From the IMG/VR virus record IMGVR_UViG_3300010885_008559, positions 1 through 20,611 of that record: a stretch of DNA of 20,611 bases, one strand, 5' to 3'. Below the pieces are notes generated by a model. The model did no database searches, was not told the DNA's origin, and saw nothing but the letters and a program-made list of their open reading frames with translations. The translations under genes were made by a program, and so were the position numbers. This document shows, one piece after another, positions 1 to 4,225 of this stretch; the first letter of the stretch is position 1; each line of letters opens with the position of its first letter. This stretch comes from a virus.

Positions 1-44
1 AATTCGACGCGGCCATCAACGTGGGTGGTGAGTTCGTGAGACAT
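1..44 (-). CDS. 5' end of a small-operon gene, cut by window edge
   Basis: Only the first 14 codons are visible, reading MSHELTTHVDGRVE. The ATG at 44-42 is preceded by a good ribosome binding site (AAAGGAAA) at normal spacing, so this start is well supported. It would be the last visible gene of the leftward operon, separated from its upstream neighbour by about 90 bases that contain three tandem hairpins. The opening MSHELTT is reminiscent of some DUF932-type phage and plasmid proteins, but 14 residues are too few to assign a family. Confidence 0.6.
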   Translation of the reverse strand, partial: MSHELTTHVDGRVE

Positions 45-74
45 GATTAAATTTCCTTTAGGTTGGTTTAGATA

Positions 75-131
75 CTGGCGTTAGCCAGAGTGCGGATCGC
101 ACTGCACAGGGCACGTCATGCCCTGCACGCT
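75..131 (-). repeat. Three tandem stem-loops in an intergenic gap (copy 1)
   Basis: Three perfect stems lie side by side: 75-79 with 84-88 (CTGGC/GCCAG), 89-94 with 98-103 (AGTGCG/CGCACT), and 107-113 with 119-125 (CAGGGCA/TGCCCTG). On the minus strand they begin immediately after the stop codon of the 136-348 gene with TGATCACAGCGTGC. There is no T-run, so this is not an ordinary intrinsic terminator. A related arrangement occurs at 1413-1484. It may serve in mRNA processing or stability; this is inference. Confidence 0.6.
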
Positions 132-135
132 GTGA

Positions 136-348
136 TCAGCCCCGCATCTCGCGGAACAGCAAAGCCTTTGCTTTGTTGAGATATTGCCGGGCACGTTCTG
201 TATCACCGTAAGCCATCAGCTCTTGAGCGTCAGACATCAAACCAGCAACGACCATCAAAGGGCCAGCGGTTTTGTAAGTGATCGAATCTTCAACGCTGTC
301 GATGAAGTCGTCGATCATGCAGCCATACATTTTTATTTCGTTGTTCAT
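136..348 (-). CDS. Small conserved-looking phage protein, 70 aa
   Basis: Function is unknown. The ATG at 348-346 (MNNEIKMYG...) is chosen because an AAAGGA site sits just upstream; longer in-frame starts would overlap the neighbouring gene and lack such a site. The protein is predicted mostly helical. It has a central hydrophobic stretch (GPLMVVAGLMSDAQELM, about residues 29-45) and a charged C-terminal helix (ERARQYLNKAKALLF). From memory, proteins with a similar SDAQEMM-like core occur among small early genes of proteobacterial phages. The gene starts one base after the stop of the gene before it, which suggests co-translation. Confidence 0.72.
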   Translation of the reverse strand: MNNEIKMYGCMIDDFIDSVEDSITYKTAGPLMVVAGLMSDAQELMAYGDTERARQYLNKAKALLFREMRG

Positions 349-349
349 T

Positions 350-538
350 TCAATTCCTTTCGAGGCAAGCGGTGTAAGTAGCAGGGCCATTGGTAAAGCC
401 GCAGTTGTCGTTGTATTCGCGGCGAACGATTTTGATTGCGTTGCTGCGGCTGGTAGCACTGACCGGCGTTGTGTAGGGGTTGCAATTCCAAGAAATAAAC
501 TTGGGCACCACAGTCACAAGATAAGTTCTGAAAATCAT
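350..538 (-). CDS. Hypothetical protein, 62 aa
   Basis: I do not recognise this protein. Its ATG at 538-536 overlaps the stop of the upstream gene as ATGA and is preceded by GGAGG at normal spacing, which supports translation. The first twelve residues (MIFRTYLVTVVP) are hydrophobic but too short and too poorly organised for a confident signal peptide or membrane anchor. Three cysteines are spread along the chain. The composition is otherwise polar, rich in Asn and Thr. The frame is closed by a stop at 350-352, directly against the next gene's start. Confidence 0.62.
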   Translation of the reverse strand: MIFRTYLVTVVPKFISWNCNPYTTPVSATSRSNAIKIVRREYNDNCGFTNGPATYTACLERN

Positions 539-717
539 ATTGCCTCCACACGGGTGTAACCTTCAGCTTCCAGAACGCGTTGGAAGGTCATTGCCAAACC
601 ACTTTCGACTTTGAAAGTCTCGAAAGTACCAGTCACAGGGCTTATAGCCCGGAGCTCTTTTGGATAGTACGGAAAGCTCATTGAACCGTAGGTTTCATAA
701 AACTCAGCGCGTGTCAT
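535..717 (-). CDS. Hypothetical protein, 60 aa
   Basis: Function is unknown. The ATG at 717-715 (MTRAEFYETYG) follows AGGAGG at good spacing, so it is preferred over an upstream in-frame start that would run into the previous gene. The sequence reads like a small soluble alpha/beta protein with an aromatic-rich N-terminal half (FYETYGSMSFPYYP) and a C-terminal helix ending EAEGYTRVEAI. It sits between genes that abut or overlap it by a few bases, so it is part of the leftward polycistronic unit. Confidence 0.7.
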   Translation of the reverse strand: MTRAEFYETYGSMSFPYYPKELRAISPVTGTFETFKVESGLAMTFQRVLEAEGYTRVEAI

Positions 718-718
718 T

Positions 719-889
719 TCAAACCTCCTCAGTAAAAGACATTGCAGTTTCGATCGCGTCGGTGCGATCGCCAGTGAAGTAGTCCGCCTCTGCAAGGTAG
801 ACGCCTTCGCGATAAAACTTCACAACGAATTCCTCGTATTCGAAGTCGTAAAACACAGTGGCCGCAGGGGCCCTAAAAACAACTCTCAT
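719..889 (-). CDS. Small acidic protein, 56 aa
   Basis: Function is unknown. The start at 889-887 (MRVVFRAPAATVFY) is chosen because GAGGAG lies six bases upstream; a slightly longer in-frame start would place its ATG before that site. The protein has a beta-like first half (FEYEEFVVKFYREGVYLAEADYF) and then a short helix (DRTDAIETAMSF). The pattern of a VVKFY strand followed by EADYFTGDRTDA is one I have seen in many small phage proteins of unknown role, so it is probably a genuine family. It lies between close neighbours in the operon. Confidence 0.72.
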   Translation of the reverse strand: MRVVFRAPAATVFYDFEYEEFVVKFYREGVYLAEADYFTGDRTDAIETAMSFTEEV

Positions 890-899
890 GATGCACTCC

Positions 900-1094
900 T
901 CAATCAAATTCGCACCCCACTTCTATGGGTGCTTCGTTAAGCGCCTTGGCATAAAGCCGGGCGTCGTATTCAGCGTCAGGTCCGTAAAACTTTTCAATGA
1001 TGGGCGAAATGTTCCGCCCATCAACTGCTTCGTAAACGTACCAGCAAGGCAGGCGATCGTCGTCGCCCGGGCAGTCATCGACTTTGTATTCCAT
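900..1094 (-). CDS. Small acidic hypothetical protein, 64 aa
   Basis: I do not recognise this protein. The ATG at 1094-1092 (MEYKVDDCPGDDD) is preferred over a GTG nine bases upstream because the AAGGGTGG site is better spaced for the ATG. The protein is acidic, with three cysteines (in DDCPG, LPCWY and VGCEF) and a helical segment around AEYDARLYAKALNEA. It follows the stop of the 1106-1393 gene by eleven bases and its own stop is ten bases from the next start, so the whole block is one transcriptional unit. Confidence 0.7.
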   Translation of the reverse strand: MEYKVDDCPGDDDRLPCWYVYEAVDGRNISPIIEKFYGPDAEYDARLYAKALNEAPIEVGCEFD

Positions 1095-1105
1095 GACTGC
1101 CACCC

Positions 1106-1393
1106 TTATGCTTTGCGAGCAGTGACTTTGACACTGATCACTTTGCTGACTCTTTCGACTTGGCTGACCAAGTCACCTAGCAGCTCTTCGACCTTGCGTG
1201 GGTCGTAGCTGGTGCGGTCCTGCTTAACCACAACAGCGCTAAATACCTCGCCGTCGTAGCTATCCAAACCACCTTCTTTCAAACGCAATTTGATTGCGTC
1301 AGCTTCCTTGGTTAAGCGGCTGATGTCAGCCAGCAAGATACCCAAGTTGTCGATGTCGTCGGCGGTGATCGCCTGAATGATTGCTTTTGCCAT
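1106..1393 (-). CDS. Helical small phage protein, 95 aa
   Basis: The ATG at 1393-1391 (MAKAIIQAITADDID) follows GGAG at suitable spacing; an earlier GTG at 1444 lacks a site and would read through the hairpin region. An N-terminal helix with heptad-like spacing (LGILLADISRLTKEADAIKLRLKEGG, written here as segments around residues 18-42) is followed by a beta segment (YDGEVFSAVVVKQDRTSYD). It ends in the strand VISVKVTARKA. That layout, a helix and then a strand with an RTSxD motif and a terminal VTARK, matches a common family of small phage proteins of unknown function. I cannot assign a biochemical role. Confidence 0.75.
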   Translation of the reverse strand: MAKAIIQAITADDIDNLGILLADISRLTKEADAIKLRLKEGGLDSYDGEVFSAVVVKQDRTSYDPRKVEELLGDLVSQVERVSKVISVKVTARKA

Positions 1394-1412
1394 GATGATC
1401 TCCAAAGGCACA

Positions 1413-1484
1413 CCAGCATCCGGCTGGATCGGAGTGTTAATCACACTGCACTACACCCTGTCACGGTGCAGCACGCTGGGATTA
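1413..1484 (-). repeat. Three stem-loops in an intergenic gap (copy 2)
   Basis: Stems are 1413-1417 with 1423-1427 (CCAGC/GCTGG), 1433-1437 with 1443-1447 (AGTGT/ACACT), and 1446-1451 with 1466-1471 (CTGCAC/GTGCAG, overlapping the second stem by two bases). On the minus strand the element starts at the stop codon of the 31-aa gene as TAATCCCAGCGTGC. That matches copy 1 at 12 of 14 positions. Order and orientation of the hairpins are the same in both copies although stem sequences differ. Confidence 0.55.
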
Positions 1485-1577
1485 AGAGTTGAGCCACTCT
1501 TCAAAAGATTTAATTGGCAAGCCGAGCGACTCGGCACAAGCCACATAAATTTGATAACGCGATTGCAAAGATTCCAT
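1482..1577 (-). CDS. Very small protein, 31 aa
   Basis: The start ATG at 1577-1575 has an excellent ribosome binding site (GGAGG, five-base spacing) embedded in the end of the upstream gene. The 31-residue product begins MESLQSRYQIYVACAESLG and ends PIKSFEEWLNS. It is predicted as two short amphipathic helices separated by a GLP turn. Its size is below common gene-finder cut-offs, so it is easily missed. I know no function. The position, spacing and ribosome site make it likely to be translated. Confidence 0.65.
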   Translation of the reverse strand: MESLQSRYQIYVACAESLGLPIKSFEEWLNS

Positions 1578-1579
1578 AA

Positions 1580-1789
1580 TTACCTCCAAACAGAATAAGG
1601 TTCGCCACCGCTGAGCGCGATGTCGTACGGCGAAAAGACTGGGATAAACCGGCGAGCGTTGACGGTCAGGTTGACCGCGTTGTCGTAGAAGTCTTCGCGC
1701 AAAGTGTCGAAGCGTTTGCCGCCTACTTCAACCAGCGGCATGTCCAACTTGAGAAGCTGGACGACGATCGGTTCGTTGCGATATTTCAT
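1580..1789 (-). CDS. Hypothetical protein, 69 aa
   Basis: Function is unknown. The ATG at 1789-1787 overlaps the preceding gene's TGA as ATGA and is preceded by AGGAG at about six bases. The sequence looks like a small soluble alpha/beta protein: a beta strand (EPIVVQLLKLDMPLVEVGGKRF region, residues 6-27), a short charged helix, and a Phe/Pro-containing C-terminal half (RRFIPVFSPYDIALSGGEPYSVW). The last codons carry the ribosome site of the 31-aa gene. Confidence 0.7.
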   Translation of the reverse strand: MKYRNEPIVVQLLKLDMPLVEVGGKRFDTLREDFYDNAVNLTVNARRFIPVFSPYDIALSGGEPYSVWR

Positions 1790-2007
1790 ACTGAGCTCCT
1801 GTTAAATTTAACGCCAAGACGTGCAGCGGCATAAGCGTCGCTGTACTGAATTTGAAAGCCGAGGGCTTTGATAAGAGCAACTTGTTCAGCGTTGAAAGTC
1901 TTGGCGCCAATCAACTTGGCAAGCCGCAACGCAGTGCTGTTGCTTGAATCAGGGTAAATCTTGGGAACACCGTAAACATTTTTAATTGTCAGAAAAACAA
2001 CTGGCAT
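1786..2007 (-). CDS. Hypothetical protein, 73 aa
   Basis: Function is unknown. The ATG at 2007-2005 is preceded by AGGAG with normal spacing. The N-terminus (MPVVFLTIKNVYGVPKIYPD) forms a beta hairpin-like segment. It is followed by two helices (TALRLAKLIG; NAEQVALIKALGFQI), and the C-terminal part (YSDAYAAARLG) is Ala-rich. An N-terminal VYGxPxIYP followed by a xIKALGF helix is a layout I have seen in small proteobacterial phage proteins without known role. The stop overlaps the next start. Confidence 0.7.
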   Translation of the reverse strand: MPVVFLTIKNVYGVPKIYPDSSNSTALRLAKLIGAKTFNAEQVALIKALGFQIQYSDAYAAARLGVKFNRSSV

Positions 2008-2024
2008 ATCAATCTCCTAAAAAG

Positions 2025-2288
2025 TTAGACCAAATCAAGGTCCTTGATGTCTTGGCCTGAAGCCAAACGACCGTTAGCAGCAATGCTGTACTCAATCTGA
2101 GCAAGCGTTGGCTTGTAGCAGTCACCGTAGTCTGTCCACTGTCCACTCATACGCTTGCCTTCGAACCAAACAACATAAATGTTGAAGCCCCGAATTGCAG
2201 CCACGGTGTAGACCTGAGCGTCAGCGTGTGGGCCGCGCACAATCAATTGACCAAGGTAAAGCTGCTTGAGAGTTAATCTACTTGCCAT
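2025..2288 (-). CDS. First gene of the leftward operon, 87 aa hypothetical
   Basis: This is the promoter-proximal gene of the minus-strand operon. The ATG at 2288-2286 follows AGGAG with seven-base spacing. The sequence appears rich in beta strands (LGQLIVRGPHADAQVYTVAAI, residues 12-32; FNIYVVWFEGKRMSGQWTDYGD), which resembles a small SH3-like barrel, followed by a C-terminal helix (LAQIEYSIAAN). This fold suggestion is pattern-based only. As the first leftward gene, behind a strong promoter and an operator-like dyad, it is a candidate regulator or early host-interaction protein. No recognisable DNA-binding motif is visible. Confidence 0.7.
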   Translation of the reverse strand: MASRLTLKQLYLGQLIVRGPHADAQVYTVAAIRGFNIYVVWFEGKRMSGQWTDYGDCYKPTLAQIEYSIAANGRLASGQDIKDLDLV

Positions 2289-2540
2289 TTAAAACTCCTA
2301 AAAATATCAAGCTGTCACGGCCGCCTGAATACGCCGCCAATGCCAAGCACGCTTGGCATTAGTTGTGGGCGGGGGATTACCAACGTGCCCGATTAAGGAC
2401 CTTTACGTACCGGTTTAGCTCACCGCCTCAAGACTCTTGCCCTCGTGGACTCTGTCTAACCAGAACATCTCTCGGTCGTCTGGAACGTATCCCCTGTTGC
2501 CGGTTGGTGGGGAAAGCAAACAAAGAACAATCAACCGACA
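2289..2540 (-). other. Long untranslated leader of the leftward operon
   Basis: About 250 bases separate the inferred start of the leftward transcript from its first gene, and no convincing gene is present. Structure is visible. There is a 9-bp perfect hairpin at 2339-2360 (AATGCCAAG/CTTGGCATT with a four-base loop). Two 6-bp long-range pairings (2372-2377 with 2489-2494; 2379-2384 with 2503-2508) cross each other, as in a pseudoknot. I could not fit a tRNA or a riboswitch class I know. A 17-codon ATG frame within it lacks a ribosome site. Confidence 0.45.
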
Positions 2541-2545
2541 ACTCA

Positions 2546-2573
2546 AATGTAGCACAGTGACAGTGACTGTCAA
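2546..2573 (-). promoter_or_regulatory. Strong sigma70-type promoter for the leftward operon
   Basis: On the minus strand there is a perfect -35 box TTGACA (2573-2568) and a -10 box TACATT (2551-2546), separated by 16 bases. An extended -10 TG precedes it by one base. It reads toward the small-gene operon. The -35 box is covered by a 15-bp palindrome, implying repressor control. Confidence 0.72.
2558..2572. promoter_or_regulatory. Operator-like palindrome over the leftward -35 box
   Basis: The sequence TGACAGT-G-ACTGTCA is a perfect 7+1+7 inverted repeat. It covers all but one base of the -35 hexamer and part of the spacer of the leftward promoter. Its size and placement are typical of a dimeric repressor site. 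The binding protein is not identified in this window. Confidence 0.5.
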
Positions 2574-2587
2574 CTACTTTTTTAAAT

Positions 2588-2603
2588 GTTGCGCAAATAC
2601 AAC
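2588..2603. promoter_or_regulatory. Operator-like site 1 (GTTG-N8-CAAC)
   Basis: This 16-bp site GTTGCGCAAATACAAC has inverted half-sites GTTG and CAAC. It matches the reverse complement of the site at 2621-2636 at 13 of 16 positions. It lies between the two divergent promoters. The TTGCGC within it could alternatively act as a weak -35 box with TTTAAA at 2612-2617. Confidence 0.45.
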
Positions 2604-2620
2604 GAAAATAATTTAAAAGC

Positions 2621-2636
2621 GTTGTTTTTATGCAAC
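2621..2636. promoter_or_regulatory. Operator-like site 2 (GTTG-N8-CAAC, inverted copy)
   Basis: This 16-bp site reads GTTGTTTTTATGCAAC on the plus strand and GTTGCATAAAAACAAC on the minus strand. Its centre is 33 bp from that of site 1, about three helical turns, so both would face the same side of the DNA. A further hairpin CAACTA-AAAA-TAGTTG at 2633-2648 overlaps its right half. Confidence 0.45.
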
Positions 2637-2659
2637 TAAAAATAGTTGGGTTTTGCCAC

Positions 2660-2688
2660 TTGACCCGGAAATCTGGTTGGTTTATTCT
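2660..2688 (+). promoter_or_regulatory. Sigma70-type promoter for the rightward (morphogenesis) genes
   Basis: The -35 box TTGACC (2660-2665) matches consensus at five of six positions. After a 17-base spacer the -10 box is TATTCT (2683-2688), four of six. It fires toward the gene at 2777. Transcription would start near 2695, leaving a leader of about 80 bases that contains a small CGCC/GGCG hairpin and a terminator-like hairpin. Confidence 0.6.
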
Positions 2689-2735
2689 CTGCGTGCGCAG
2701 GTGCGCCCGCTTAAAGGCGAACAGAACCCAAGAAG

Positions 2736-2759
2736 AGCCGTCACTTTGCACGGCTTTTT
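2736..2759 (+). terminator. Terminator-like hairpin in the leader of the rightward unit
   Basis: A 6-bp stem AGCCGT/ACGGCT (2736-2741 and 2750-2755) with an 8-base loop is followed by five T residues. It lies between the promoter at 2660 and the start codon at 2777, so it could act as an attenuator or anti-terminated site rather than an operon end. Confidence 0.5.
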
Positions 2760-2776
2760 GCACATTTGGAGCCCTC

Positions 2777-3019
2777 ATGGCCAAGACAATTACTATCGAA
2801 CTGGCTGACGACGGCACGGTCATGGTTTCAAGCAGCGAAGGCGGTGAGCCTTACATGTGCGAGAGCCTCGCCGAGTGCCGTGAATACGTGGACAATATGC
2901 TGGCTGAAGAAGCCGGCGAAGGTTCGCAAGAGCAAACCATGGAAGGCCCCGAGGAATACGGCCAGATGTGGAATGAAGAAGCGGCCAGCCGCAAACCCCA
3001 ACCGGGCCTGATGGCCTAA
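2777..3019 (+). CDS. Small acidic protein, 80 aa, first rightward gene
   Basis: Function is unknown. The ATG at 2777 (MAKTITIELADDGTVMV) is chosen because GGAG lies seven bases upstream; an in-frame start at 2630 would precede the promoter. The N-terminus forms a beta hairpin (ITIELADDGTVMVSSS). A helix follows (LAECREYVDNMLAEEAG), then a disordered Glu/Gln/Pro-rich tail ending in KPQPGLMA. The protein is strongly acidic. Similar small acidic proteins often open the packaging cluster of podovirus-like phages, but no role is known to me. Confidence 0.72.
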   Translation: MAKTITIELADDGTVMVSSSEGGEPYMCESLAECREYVDNMLAEEAGEGSQEQTMEGPEEYGQMWNEEAASRKPQPGLMA

Positions 3020-3035
3020 TCGCAAGGAGCTACAC

Positions 3036-3284
3036 ATGCAAGACTACTCAAACCCAGAATCACGTAACAAAATGCGCGCAGCCGGCGGCATGACGGGCAA
3101 TGCAGCCAAGATGCCCGGCGCAGCCATTGGCGGCGGTGGCAATCAGACTCAAGGCAAGGGCGAGATCCCCGGCAAGGTGTCTGTACCAATGCCCGGCACG
3201 AACGCTACGCAGCCAGCCTACAAAGGCGGCGTGGCCAAGGCACCCGTTGGTTTTAACAACGGCATCATCAACGGAATGATCTAA
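3036..3284 (+). CDS. Gly/Ala-rich low-complexity protein, 82 aa
   Basis: Function is unknown. The ATG at 3036 follows AAGGAG at ideal spacing. The protein is rich in glycine, alanine, methionine and lysine (for example AAGGMTGNAAKMPGAAIGGGG). It has repeated GK and PG turns and a hydrophobic GFNNGIINGMI end. It is probably disordered and basic. The stop codon overlaps the next start as TAATG, implying translational coupling to the 56-aa protein. It is one of four small genes between the promoter and the terminase genes. Confidence 0.7.
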   Translation: MQDYSNPESRNKMRAAGGMTGNAAKMPGAAIGGGGNQTQGKGEIPGKVSVPMPGTNATQPAYKGGVAKAPVGFNNGIINGMI

Positions 3285-3454
3285 TGGCCAAGCCCGGCTT
3301 GTACGCCAACATCCAAGCCAAGCGGGCACGCATAGCCGCTGGCTCGGATGAGCGCATGCGCCAGCCCGGCGATAAGGGCGCGCCGACAAAAGCGGACTTT
3401 GTTGAGTCGGCCAAGACGGCTAAAACCGGCCTGATCAAAAGGGCGATGAAGTGA
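3284..3454 (+). CDS. Small basic protein, 56 aa
   Basis: The product begins MAKPGLYANIQAKRARIAAG and continues through a GSDERMRQPGDKGAPTKADF segment to a helical, lysine-rich end (SAKTAKTGLIKRAMK). This MAKPGLYANIxAKRxRIAAGS opening is one I recognise from small basic phage proteins encoded next to packaging genes; no function is established to my knowledge. The start overlaps the preceding stop (TAATG), and the final TGA overlaps the GTG of the next gene (GTGA). The high positive charge could fit nucleic-acid or capsid-interior association, which is speculation. Confidence 0.75.
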   Translation: MAKPGLYANIQAKRARIAAGSDERMRQPGDKGAPTKADFVESAKTAKTGLIKRAMK

Positions 3455-3789
3455 AGAGCCCCGCTTGGCAACGCAAAGAGGGCAAGTCACCGTCAGGTGG
3501 CTTGAACGAAAAGGGCCGTGCCAGCGCAAAGGCTGAGGGGATGAACCTCAAAGCTCCAGTCAAGTCCGGCGACAATCCTCGCCGTGCTTCCTTCTTGGCG
3601 CGCATGGGCAATATGCCCGGCCCTGAACGTAAGAACGGGGAGCCAACGCGTTTGTTGCTCAGCCTCAAGGCTTGGGGTGCCAGCAGCAAAGCTGACGCCA
3701 AGGCCAAGGCAAAGGCGATTAGCGCAAGAAACGAAGGACTGGTGCGAAAGGCAATGAACGATGGCAAGCAGAAGAAATCCAAGTCGTAA
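3451..3789 (+). CDS. Basic conserved phage protein, 112 aa (DUF6321-like)
   Basis: The gene uses a GTG start at 3451, overlapping the preceding stop as GTGA, with AAAAGGG upstream. It contains conserved-looking segments: SPAWQRKEGKSPSGGLNEKGR near the N-terminus, LKAPVKSGDNPRRASFLARM at about residues 33-52, and GNMPGPERKNGEPTRLLLSL followed by a lysine/alanine-rich helix. This pattern matches my recollection of the uncharacterised DUF6321 family found in phages. The exact family number is from memory. The protein is strongly basic and has no known role. Its 3' end overlaps the next gene by 29 bases. Confidence 0.78.
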   Translation: MKSPAWQRKEGKSPSGGLNEKGRASAKAEGMNLKAPVKSGDNPRRASFLARMGNMPGPERKNGEPTRLLLSLKAWGASSKADAKAKAKAISARNEGLVRKAMNDGKQKKSKS

Positions 3790-4225
3790 CGCCGACTTAG
3801 CCGGGGCGCCACCTAAGCTGGCGACCATGGATGATTTGGCGATTCCGACAGCGGCCAAGACTGGTCGCGCTCACCCAGTGAGCAAGAGTGCCAGCACGAG
3901 CCGCGCGCCACATCGCATCAACCTTCGCGCTGTTGCCGAGGCTTGTATTGAGGAAGGGCTCGATCCTGCTGTTGAGATCGCCAAGGCCTTGAAGGCCACG
4001 ATCCCAATGATGCGCGGTGGCCATCAGGTGCTTGACAACGAAGGCAAGGCGGTCATGATTCCGCTGCTTGACGTTGACACACGCATGCGGACGCTCAATG
4101 AGTTTCTGCAGTACACACAACCAAAGCTGAAAAGCATTGAGGTCAAGATGTCCGGCACGCTGGACCTGACCAGTGAGCAGCTGGACAACCGGCTGAACAT
4201 GCTACTAGCGAAGGCTGCAAGATGA
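3761..4225 (+). CDS. Putative small terminase subunit, 154 aa
   Basis: Its position immediately upstream of, and overlapping (ATGA), the large terminase suggests the DNA-recognition subunit of the packaging motor. It has a basic disordered N-terminus (ASRRNPSRNADL), then a helical part with APHRINLRAVAEACIEEGLD (residues 48-67, plausibly helix-turn-helix-like) and ALKATIPMMRGGHQVL. A C-terminal helical region follows, with TRMRTLNEFLQYTQPKLKSI. The length fits small terminases. No definitive motif is visible, so the assignment rests mainly on context. The start at 3761 has AAAGG nine bases upstream. Confidence 0.55.
   Translation: MASRRNPSRNADLAGAPPKLATMDDLAIPTAAKTGRAHPVSKSASTSRAPHRINLRAVAEACIEEGLDPAVEIAKALKATIPMMRGGHQVLDNEGKAVMIPLLDVDTRMRTLNEFLQYTQPKLKSIEVKMSGTLDLTSEQLDNRLNMLLAKAAR

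Noticed and set aside
2360-2560. Possible tRNA or known riboswitch in the leader
   Set aside because: No T-arm GTTCRA motif, CCA end or cloverleaf could be fitted, and no conserved riboswitch core was recognised.
2630-2776. Upstream in-frame extension of the 80-aa gene beginning at 2630
   Set aside because: It would start before the promoter at 2660-2688 and lacks a ribosome site; the ATG at 2777 has GGAG.
3060-4120. Several minus-strand open frames of 100-125 codons opposite the small rightward genes
   Set aside because: They have no ribosome sites, overlap each other and lie under well-supported plus-strand genes; they are shadows of GC-rich codon usage.
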